Below are positions 1-4,270 of a stretch of DNA of 5,939 bases, in pieces. Location of the stretch: the NCBI GenBank assembly GCA_003232715.1, contig QIJG01000238.1, forward strand, positions 1 through 5,939, in the 5' to 3' direction. A model generated the notes under the pieces. That model did not search any database. It saw only the letters and a program-made list of their open reading frames with translations, and was not told the origin of the DNA. The stretch is from Nitrospirota bacterium (GTDB lineage Bacteria; Nitrospirota; Thermodesulfovibrionia; Thermodesulfovibrionales; JdFR-85). Each line of letters starts with the position of its first letter. Position 1 is the stretch's first letter. The position numbers were made by a program, and so were the translations under genes.

Positions 1-87
1 GGGAAAATAGGTTCACTCATTACAGCAATTTCACAAGAAAAGTTGAAACAGGTACGTTATGCAATATCATTCGCCCTTGACTTGTAA
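1..87 (+). CDS. C-terminal end of a probable MazF/PemK-type toxin (5' end outside window)
   Basis: Reading frame 1 is open from the window edge to TAA at 85-87 and encodes 28 residues ending SFALDL. The pattern 'KIGSL...ISQEKLKQVRYAISFALDL' resembles the last helix of MazF/PemK mRNA interferases, where a 'KIG.LSEEKL..V..AL..aLgL' ending is common. MazF-type toxins are ribosome-independent RNases paired with a small antitoxin gene just upstream, which would lie outside the window. No catalytic residues are visible because only the tail is present. The stop codon lies inside a repeat that recurs near 3544. The match is short, so the family call is tentative; other small proteins with a C-terminal helix could look similar. 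Confidence 0.45.
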   Translation, partial: GKIGSLITAISQEKLKQVRYAISFALDL

Positions 88-116
88 CTGAATATGAGGT
101 TAAGACGAGATAATCG
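79..116 (+). repeat. Dispersed repeat, copy 1 (partner at 3544-3582)
   Basis: GACTTGTAACTGA is identical to 3544-3556. After a more variable middle, GAGATAATCG is also identical at the far end. Copy 1 covers the TAA stop of the MazF-like frame and the end of the RelE-like fragment on the other strand. The two copies are in the same orientation. Confidence 0.6.
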
Positions 117-177
117 TACTGTCAAGCTTTTTTATGTCCTTTTCAGCCCTGCGAGTATAAACAAGCCTGTAATTCAT
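100..177 (-). pseudogene. N-terminal fragment of a RelE/ParE-family toxin
   Basis: An ATG at 177-175 opens a 25-codon frame ending TAA at 102-100. Its start, MNYRLVYTRRAEKDIKKLD, is the characteristic first strand and helix of RelE/ParE-superfamily toxins (usually about 85-95 aa), which are ribosome-dependent mRNases or gyrase inhibitors. After KKLD the sequence leaves the family and stops within the dispersed repeat at 79-116, so about 60 residues, including the catalytic sheet, are missing. The ATG overlaps by one base (TGATG) the stop codon that the upstream antitoxin would have if its frameshift were repaired, which is the usual translational coupling in TA operons. The fragment cannot be an active toxin. 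A C-terminal RelE/ParE fragment lies at 740-877 on the same strand. Confidence 0.75.
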
Positions 178-364
178 CAACCAAAAATTTCTTTATGTGT
201 TTTGTCTTGCCCGCTTTATATTCTGCCCTCGCTTCCTTAACGCTTTGCAGATATTCCGGTGAAGTGACTGCAAGTAAATCTTCTATAAACGCTTCTCTGT
301 CAGCTTTTTTCATCTTTTTGACCGCTTCAATAATTTCCTCAGCGACCCCTGCGTGACCCGACAA
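143..364 (-). CDS. Antitoxin-like small protein, C-terminus probably frameshifted
   Basis: This 73-residue frame begins at TTG 364 and contains a charged helical region and the segment DLLAVTSPEYLQSVKEARAEYKAGK, written here only as landmarks (SPEYLQSVKEA, EYKAGKTK). 'SPEYL.S..EAR.DY.AG' is typical of small antitoxins encoded directly before RelE/ParE toxins. Near 205-200 the frame appears shifted by one lost base: read in the next frame the end becomes KTHKEIFG with TGA at 179-177, exactly overlapping the toxin ATG at 177. As it stands the frame runs 35 bp into the toxin, which is atypical. The start is uncertain. A strong GGGAGGGA lies at 386-393 and the codon six bases after it is ATT (379-377), perhaps a decayed ATG, which would add five residues. 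Probably a decaying module. Confidence 0.65.
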   Translation of the reverse strand: MSGHAGVAEEIIEAVKKMKKADREAFIEDLLAVTSPEYLQSVKEARAEYKAGKTKHIKKFLVDELQACLYSQG

Positions 365-385
365 GTCAACGTAGTCAATAACGTT

Positions 386-393
386 CCCTCCCT
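386..393 (-). promoter_or_regulatory. Ribosome binding site of the antitoxin-like gene
   Basis: On the minus strand this reads GGGAGGGA, purine rich and close to the Shine-Dalgarno consensus. It is 6 nt before the in-frame ATT at 379-377 and about 21 nt before TTG 364. The spacing argues that the original start was at 379 rather than 364. Confidence 0.4.
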
Positions 394-427
394 ACCGTCC
401 CTGGTATGTTTAATCTTGGCTGTTGTA

Positions 428-477
428 GTATGCTATAAGCATACAGTTTTATCGACTTGATTTTCTTGTCCCATCAA
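428..477 (-). promoter_or_regulatory. Putative TA promoter with palindromic operator
   Basis: On the minus strand, TTGATG (477-472) and GATAAA (453-448) are 18 nt apart and resemble -35 and -10 elements. Just downstream is a perfect palindrome, GTATGCT-ATA-AGCATAC (428-444), with 7-bp arms and a 3-nt centre. This lies upstream of the antitoxin-like gene starting at 364-379. A palindrome overlapping the start of transcription is the usual binding site for the autorepressing antitoxin in TA operons. The promoter hexamers are weak matches; the palindrome is certain. Confidence 0.4.
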
Positions 478-513
478 TAGTTTTGCATAGTATGTAACAA
501 CGTCCCTCAGGTT

Positions 514-678
514 GTGAAACGTCAGAAGTTATCATCTGTCCTTGAAAAGGCACGAACTCAGGGGGAGGTGCTGATCAAAAGAAAAGATGGTTCTGTGTTT
601 GTAATAAAAGCCGGTATTAATGTTAATCTTTCGGCAAAAGAAATAGTTGCTATAGTTCGTGAAATCCGGAAGAGATAA
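514..678 (+). CDS. Phd/YefM-like antitoxin, short version
   Basis: From GTG 514 the frame encodes 54 residues: a helix (KRQKLSSVLEKARTQ), then GEVLIKRKDGSVFVIK, then GINVNLSAKEIVAIVREIRKR, with TAA at 676-678. 'GEV.I.RKDG.VFVI' is the strand region of Phd/YefM-type antitoxins, which repress their own promoter and neutralise a partner toxin. Family members usually carry a further dozen or so residues (often ending in 'P[LF]DV.GI') between VFVIK and the NLSAKEIV tail, and a fuller N-terminus, so the gene may have suffered small deletions. In-frame TAG at 478-480 limits the start to 481-514; GTT 511 is next to GTG 514 and the ribosome binding site is poor. No partner toxin follows: downstream is a RelE/ParE fragment on the opposite strand. 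Confidence 0.6.
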   Translation: MKRQKLSSVLEKARTQGEVLIKRKDGSVFVIKAGINVNLSAKEIVAIVREIRKR

Positions 679-739
679 CCGTTTGGAAATGAACAGATAC
701 TTGGTCGTTGAACATTTAACGAGGAAGGGGGCTGGATCA

Positions 740-877
740 TTAATGCCTTCTGTAAATCTCTTTCCTGTGGCCTGCTCCGAGAACTACAATATCCGTGCCT
801 TCGATATCAAATATCACTCTGTAATCACCTATCCTGAATCGATATGTTCCGATTCTCGGATCAGTTATTAACCTGGC
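740..877 (-). pseudogene. C-terminal fragment of a RelE/ParE-family toxin
   Basis: On the minus strand the codons from about 877 to the TAA at 742-740 read LITDPRIGTYRFRIGDY, then RVIFDIEGTDIVVLGAGHRK and EIYRRH. This is the conserved C-terminal sheet of RelE/ParE toxins ('L..p..G.YRfRiGdYRviF.i......v..vghR..iY'), including the arginines and tyrosine usually linked to RNA cleavage. Upstream the frame stays open but no longer resembles the family and has no plausible start or N-terminal half, so this is a truncated remnant of about 45 residues. It complements the N-terminal fragment at 100-177 almost without overlap, but lies upstream of it in transcription order. It was missed by ORF calling because it lacks a start codon. 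Confidence 0.8.
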
Positions 878-924
878 AAGAAAACAGGGTAAAAAAGTAA
901 GGGCAAAAGGAGTATAAAGTATGT

Positions 925-1131
925 ATGGAAAAAATAGAAAAAGAAGATGCGAGGAAATTTACACAGAAGACACAGGAGCAGATGAGGAAACAGGGGGTAC
1001 GACTACGCCAGAAGGGGAAGACGTATAAAGAAATAGGCGAAATTATAGGAGTGCATATCAACACGGTATGGAAATGGTGGCAAAAGTACAAAGCAGAAGG
1101 AGAAGGAAAGACTTTGGGGTTCAGCACTTGA
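925..1131 (+). pseudogene. N-terminal helix-turn-helix fragment of an IS630-family transposase
   Basis: The 68-residue frame starts at ATG 925, 12 nt after AAAGGAG (906-912). It reads MEKIEKEDARKFTQKTQEQM followed by VRLRQKGKTYKEIGEIIGVH and NTVWKWWQKYKAEG. This is the N-terminal DNA-binding helix-turn-helix of IS630/Tc1-mariner-like transposases, with the recognition helix around residues 37-55. Full proteins are about 330-350 aa and continue with a 'k.L....rGr' linker and a DDE catalytic domain; here the family match is lost after GKTL and the frame stops at 1131. None of the DDE domain is found further on. The end of the match coincides with the start of the direct repeat that recurs near 5220. 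It could still make a small DNA-binding peptide, but a transposase remnant is more likely. Confidence 0.8.
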
Positions 1132-1143
1132 ATCGTGACAAAA
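1118..1143 (+). repeat. Left copy of a 26-nt direct repeat bracketing the catalase block
   Basis: CTTGAATCGTGACAAAA (1127-1143) is identical to 5229-5245 in the same orientation. The nine bases before it match at six positions, giving 23 of 26. It begins where the IS630-like fragment loses family similarity. Confidence 0.75.
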
Positions 1144-1371
1144 TATCGATTCTTGAAGAACAAAGTTCAGACTTTTTACGACTTCATCAGGCATTAGGAT
1201 GTAATTAAATGCCAGCGTTGCTGTCGCTCCGACAGGGTGGCCGCTTTCATTGGAATAAGCAGATAAAAGGGGAAATCTGAGTATAATGTGTAACCTGCCC
1301 CCCTTCCCTTCTTTGGGCTGTTCCTGTATAATCGGAGTAATAGCACAAAATCGTCTTATCTTTTGTTGCCC
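1144..1371. other. Intergenic region with possible IS debris
   Basis: No coding region is recognised. A perfect hairpin CTGTCG-CTC-CGACAG lies at 1221-1235, without a following T run. The segment GGTGGCCGCTTTCATTGGAA (1236-1255) resembles the 'GGTGGC..cTTt...CGGAAT' repeats common at the ends of IS21-family elements, but no istA/istB sequence is present, so this is only a suggestion. TATAAT at 1327-1332 is a perfect -10 hexamer about 40 nt before the Cys-rich gene; no good -35 precedes it. Confidence 0.35.
1327..1332 (+). promoter_or_regulatory. -10-like hexamer before the Cys-rich gene
   Basis: TATAAT matches the consensus exactly and is correctly oriented for the gene starting at 1363-1372. 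The -35 region at the expected distance (TTCCCT or TCCCTT) is poor, so promoter function is unproven. Confidence 0.3.
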
Positions 1372-1677
1372 GTGAAGAACAAAAAACTAACCGAGATTAT
1401 CTGCAGGAGATACTGCAGGTATTATAAGGATGGAGAAGAAGACCTGCTTTGCGGAACTTACAGGTATCCGACGGAAAGATATCCGATCGGGGAGTTGCAA
1501 AGGGTGCCCGAGGGGATTATACCGGACTTTTCCAGGGACACCTATATACTGGATGAGATATGCAGAAAGTGTGAGTTCTTTGCTGACGGCTGTGATTTCA
1601 GGGAAGGCAATCCCGGCCCTCCATGCGGGGGGTATTGTATAGTGGAATGGTTAAGAAACCAGTCCTGCAAAACCTGA
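1372..1677 (+). CDS. Cysteine-rich small protein of unknown function
   Basis: From GTG 1372 the frame encodes 101 residues; TTG 1363 or 1366 would add two or three. GTG gives the natural start V/M-KNKKLTEIICRRYC. I do not recognise a named family. Nine cysteines are present. Two groups stand out: C-x3-C-x11-C near the N-terminus (residues 11, 15 and 27), and C-x2-C-x6-C-x10-C-x3-C near the C-terminus, in the segments ICRKCEFFADGCDF and GPPCGGYC. The spacing suggests a bound metal (zinc or an iron-sulfur cluster) or redox-active thiols, which is inference. No signal peptide or membrane helix is visible, so it is probably cytoplasmic. It lies 182 bp before the catalase on the same strand. No clear ribosome binding site precedes it. 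The minus-strand ORFs across it look like shadows. Confidence 0.6.
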   Translation: MKNKKLTEIICRRYCRYYKDGEEDLLCGTYRYPTERYPIGELQRVPEGIIPDFSRDTYILDEICRKCEFFADGCDFREGNPGPPCGGYCIVEWLRNQSCKT

Positions 1678-1859
1678 AAAAATTCAGAAAAGACTTCGAG
1701 GACATTATGGATTCATTCAGAATAAAGTAACTTGTGATAAAGAAGGGGTGTCTGTTGTGCAACATCTTGCAGGAGGTACCCGGAGGGGAATGGGCTGAAG
1801 AGATCTGACTTATCTGATCTCCACAAAACATAACTTGATCCTGATAAGGAGAATAAACC
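1678..1859. other. Leader region of the catalase gene with tiny ORFs and repeats
   Basis: Two tiny frames in the same phase are present. One is 27 codons from ATG 1647 to TAA 1730 and overlaps the end of the Cys-rich gene; it is rich in K and F and predicted helical. The other is 24 codons from GTG 1734 to TGA 1808 and contains GCLLC. Neither has a clear ribosome binding site, and I cannot tell whether they are translated. AGATC at 1801-1805 and GATCT at 1816-1820 form an inverted repeat, and ATCTGA occurs twice three bases apart (1803-1808, 1812-1817). No strong sigma-70 promoter was found. Confidence 0.35.
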
Positions 1860-3326
1860 ATGAAAGACGAAAAGAAGAAGTTGACCACTGATGCAGGCGC
1901 TCCGGTTACCGACAATCAAAATGTGATGACTGCCGGACCTCGCGGCCCGCAGTTGCTGCAGGATGTCTGGTTCCTGGAAAAACTATCCCACTTTGACCGT
2001 GAGGTCATCCCCGAGCGGCGCATGCATGCAAAGGGATCAGGGGCTTATGGAACCTTCACTGTTACCCATGACATCACCCGCTACACCAGGGCAAAAATCT
2101 TCTCTGATATTGGAAAGAAGACCGAACTCTTCACACGTTTTTCAACGGTAGCAGGCGAACGCGGCGCTGCAGACGCGGAGCGTGACATCCGCGGATTTGC
2201 CATAAAATTCTACACCGAAGAGGGTAACTGGGACCTGGTGGGTAATAACACGCCTGTCTTCTTTCTGCGCGACCCACTCAAGTTTCCTGACCTTAACCAC
2301 GCAGTGAAGCGGGATCCCCGAACAAACATGCGCAGCGCCCGCAATAACTGGGACTTCTGGACTTTGCTGCCGGAGGCGCTGCACCAGATTACAATAACCA
2401 TGAGCGACCGCGGAATTCCATTCTCCTATCGCCACATGCACGGCTTTGGCAGTCATACCTTCAGTCTCATCAATGCCAAAAACGAACGTCACTGGGTCAA
2501 GTTCCATTTTGTCTGCCAACAAGGCATCAGGAACCTCACGGATGCAGAGGCAGAGGCCATCATAGGAAAGGACCGCGAAAGCCACCAGCGCGACCTCTAT
2601 GAGAGCATTGAAAGGAAGGACTTTCCTAAGTGGAAGCTCTTCATCCAGGTAATGACGGAGGAGGAGGCCTCCAACTGTCCCTACAATCCATTTGACCTGA
2701 CAAAGGTCTGGCTCCGCAAGGACTACCCGCTAATTGAGGTCGGGATTATGGAGCTGAACCGCAACCCCGGAAACTATTTTGCCGAGGTTGAACAGTCCGC
2801 ATTCAACCCGGCCAACGTCGTTCCGGGCATTGGTTTTTCGCCCGATAAAATGTTACAGGGCCGTCTCTTCTCCTACGGTGATGCCCAACGTTACCGGCTT
2901 GGAGTGAATCACCACCTGATCCCGGTCAATGCATCACGCTGTCCATCCCACAGTTATCACCGCGATGGCGCCATGCGAGTTGACGGAAACTATGGCAGCA
3001 CTATCGGCTATGAGCCTAACAGCTACGGTGAGTGGAAAGAACAGCCGGAGTTTTCTGAACCACCCCTTGATCTCGAAGGTGCTGCTGATCACTGGGACCA
3101 TCGTGAGGATGACGATTACTATACCCAGCCCGGCCTGCTTTTCCGGCTGATGAGCTCTGATCAGCAGAAGTCTCTATTTGCCAATACCGCCCGTGCCATG
3201 GGTGATGCTCCCAGGGAGATCAATATCCGCCATATCGGCAACTGCCTGAAAGCTGATCCGGCTTATGGAAGTGGTGTTGCCAACGCTTTGGGTATTTCGA
3301 TTGACGATGTGCCCGGAGAGGCATGA
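1860..3326 (+). CDS. katA: Monofunctional heme catalase, small-subunit type
   Basis: This enzyme dismutates hydrogen peroxide to water and oxygen, protecting the cytoplasm from oxidative stress. The 488 residues match the usual length of small-subunit (about 55 kDa subunit, tetrameric) catalases. The active-site signature FDREVIPERRMHAKGSG carries the catalytic histidine (His56). LVGNNTPVFFLRDP carries the distal asparagine (Asn129). RLFSYGDAQRYRLG supplies the heme-ligand tyrosine (Tyr339). These three keep the spacing seen in well-studied bacterial catalases. The C-terminal NADPH-binding-type region is present and the protein ends in GISIDDVPGEA, without the extra flavodoxin-like domain of large-subunit enzymes. 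There is no signal peptide. ATG 1860 is preceded by AAGGAG (1846-1851) at 8 nt spacing, which fixes the start. No frameshift or missing key residue is seen. The gene stands alone; no oxidative-stress regulator lies nearby. A remnant of a second catalase lies at 5134-5211. Confidence 0.97.
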   Translation: MKDEKKKLTTDAGAPVTDNQNVMTAGPRGPQLLQDVWFLEKLSHFDREVIPERRMHAKGSGAYGTFTVTHDITRYTRAKIFSDIGKKTELFTRFSTVAGERGAADAERDIRGFAIKFYTEEGNWDLVGNNTPVFFLRDPLKFPDLNHAVKRDPRTNMRSARNNWDFWTLLPEALHQITITMSDRGIPFSYRHMHGFGSHTFSLINAKNERHWVKFHFVCQQGIRNLTDAEAEAIIGKDRESHQRDLYESIERKDFPKWKLFIQVMTEEEASNCPYNPFDLTKVWLRKDYPLIEVGIMELNRNPGNYFAEVEQSAFNPANVVPGIGFSPDKMLQGRLFSYGDAQRYRLGVNHHLIPVNASRCPSHSYHRDGAMRVDGNYGSTIGYEPNSYGEWKEQPEFSEPPLDLEGAADHWDHREDDDYYTQPGLLFRLMSSDQQKSLFANTARAMGDAPREINIRHIGNCLKADPAYGSGVANALGISIDDVPGEA

Positions 3327-3347
3327 AACAAACAGGCATGCTTTTTT
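3321..3347 (+). terminator. Possible weak terminator after the catalase
   Basis: GCATG (3321-3325) can pair with CATGC (3337-3341) across an 11-nt loop, followed at once by six T (3342-3347). The stem is only 5 bp and overlaps the stop codon, so it would be a weak rho-independent terminator. Confidence 0.4.
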
Positions 3348-3622
3348 GACAGCACATAACATATTTATTTAGAATTCTGTAGGCTGAAGATATCAGGGGA
3401 TGCGGCCAATCCATCCGCTGCTTCAAAGATTGAGAGAAGAGATGTTCCATAAGGACTATGCTGCTGTTTCTCAGGCATGTTAAAGATATGAAGTTAAGAG
3501 AAAAGTGTGAAAGGCAGTTATATTGAATGTTGAGACCTGCCTGGACTTGTAACTGAGGATGAGGATGAGGATGAGATAATCGGGTTGCTGATACAAGTTG
3601 TTGACTAAGTGAGTTTCTGATC
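3348..3622. other. Intergenic region with a possible gene remnant
   Basis: A 27-codon frame from ATG 3400 to TAA 3483 starts MRPIHPLLQRLREEMFHKDY, a helical sequence that recalls the N-terminal core-binding helix of tyrosine recombinases. The frame continues in phase for eight codons after the stop before ending again. The match is too short to assign. The rest holds the dispersed repeat at 3544-3582 and nothing else recognised. Confidence 0.25.
3544..3582 (+). repeat. Dispersed repeat, copy 2 (partner at 79-116)
   Basis: It starts GACTTGTAACTGA and ends GAGATAATCG as in copy 1; the middle is a short tandem array of GAGGAT (three units). The TTG-TAA inside is preceded in frame by CLD, giving an ending (CLDL) typical of MazF/PemK proteins. 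This suggests that both copies mark the 3' end of a mazF-like gene; no further coding match is seen upstream. Confidence 0.55.
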
Positions 3623-3823
3623 CTACTCGACATATTCTGCTATTTTCATATCAGTTTTAATTAAATCATTTACGACCTTTGAAATATCAGATTTTTTCTT
3701 TTCAGCAATACTTTCAACAAATGATAATGTTTTAGGATCAAGATAAATTGGGATGTTAAGTTTTACCTTTTTGCTGTAAAACTTGCCTCTTTCTCCTTTT
3801 GAAAAATCATACTCTTTTTTCAT
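3623..3823 (-). CDS. Ribbon-helix-helix antitoxin paired with BrnT
   Basis: The 66-residue protein has a basic, probably flexible N-terminus (MKKEYDFSKGERGKFY). It is followed by a ribbon-helix-helix pattern: strand KLNIPIYLD (about residues 22-30), helix PKTLSFVESIAEKKK, turn, helix ISKVVNDLIKTDMKIAEY. This is the DNA-binding fold of MetJ/Arc/CopG-type antitoxins. It would neutralise the toxin encoded upstream and repress the shared promoter. ATG 3823 follows the toxin stop (3827-3825) by one base and has GGAG at 3834-3831 with 7 nt spacing, so the two genes form an operon in the toxin-first order typical of brnTA modules. It differs from classical BrnA in its N-terminus, so I leave the symbol open. 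The base composition is strongly AT-rich compared with the catalase, suggesting transfer. Confidence 0.8.
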   Translation of the reverse strand: MKKEYDFSKGERGKFYSKKVKLNIPIYLDPKTLSFVESIAEKKKSDISKVVNDLIKTDMKIAEYVE

Positions 3824-3824
3824 T

Positions 3825-4118
3825 TCATAACTCCGTATATTGTTTTTTCTCTTTCTTTGTTGCCTTACGGCTGGATATCACTCTAATGGTTACATTATTT
3901 CTGTCAATCTTTTCAAATGTGTGATGAACAACAAGTAATGAACCATTTGAAGCAAGTCCCAAAGTTATCCATCTATCCTCTTCTCCACTATGCACATCAT
4001 CATATATTGACATTGCATGTGGATCTTTAAATACTGTTGCTGCAAGTTCAAAATTAACTTTGTGCTTTGTCTTATTTGTTTTTGCTTTTTTGGGATCCCA
4101 TTTAAAATTGTATTGCAA
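3825..4118 (-). CDS. brnT: BrnT-family toxin (ribonuclease)
   Basis: The 97-residue protein carries the BrnT (DUF497) pattern in full: FKWDPKKAKTNKTKHKVNFE at the N-terminus, then AATVFKDPHAM, the segment EEDRWITLGLASNGSLLVVH, and the C-terminal RVISSRKATKKEKKQY. BrnT toxins have a RelE-like fold and cleave RNA to arrest growth; the antitoxin is encoded directly downstream, as here. Length is normal and no lesion is seen, so this is probably a working module. The start is TTG 4118: an in-frame TAA lies only two codons upstream (4124-4122), no earlier start is possible, and GGAG of GGAGATAAGG sits about 7 nt before it. A -10-like TATTAT lies on the minus strand near 4146-4151, without a good -35. 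Operons of this kind are normally autorepressed by the antitoxin-toxin complex. The sequence is AT-rich. Confidence 0.92.
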   Translation of the reverse strand: MQYNFKWDPKKAKTNKTKHKVNFELAATVFKDPHAMSIYDDVHSGEEDRWITLGLASNGSLLVVHHTFEKIDRNNVTIRVISSRKATKKEKKQYTEL

Positions 4119-4186
4119 ACCTTATCTCCATAAATATTTTAACATAATACACGATGAACTTTGGTGAACGTTATATTCCCAAGAAA

Positions 4187-4218
4187 GTTTCAATCCACAC
4201 CCCTGTGTGTCACGTCCC
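4187..4218 (+). repeat. Solitary CRISPR-repeat-like sequence
   Basis: GTTTCAATCCACACCCC (4187-4203) matches the conserved end of type I-C CRISPR repeats, which read GTTTCAATCCACGCCCC or close variants in this orientation. CACAC and GTGTG (4196-4209) form a small stem. The expected second half, a G-rich arm ending GCGAC, is not present, and no second copy or spacer exists in the window. It is therefore not an array; it could be a relic or chance. Confidence 0.35.
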
Positions 4219-4270
4219 AAGACAACCGTAGACCCCTATGCTTTGTACTATGTGCTATAGGCGTAATGCT

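Noticed and set aside
659..871. Plus-strand ORF of 70 codons, with an internal MNRYLV start that faintly recalls PIN-domain toxins
   Set aside because: The opposite strand encodes a clear RelE/ParE C-terminus over most of it, and no PIN acidic residues follow.
861..1163. Minus-strand ORF of 100 codons rich in Phe, Cys and Ser
   Set aside because: It is antisense to the IS630-like helix-turn-helix frame and has the composition of a shadow reading.
1598..1919. Two minus-strand ORFs over the catalase leader
   Set aside because: No family resemblance; they overlap the catalase start and the Cys-rich gene.
2142..2585. Minus-strand ORF of 147 codons inside the catalase gene
   Set aside because: It is fully antisense to a highly conserved catalase and matches no family.
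3220..3633. Minus-strand ORF of 137 codons after the catalase
   Set aside because: It crosses the catalase end, the dispersed repeat and its GAGGAT array (giving PHPHPQ), and is not protein-like.
4187..4218. A CRISPR array
   Set aside because: Only one half-matching repeat exists, without spacers or a second copy; kept only as a repeat-like sequence.
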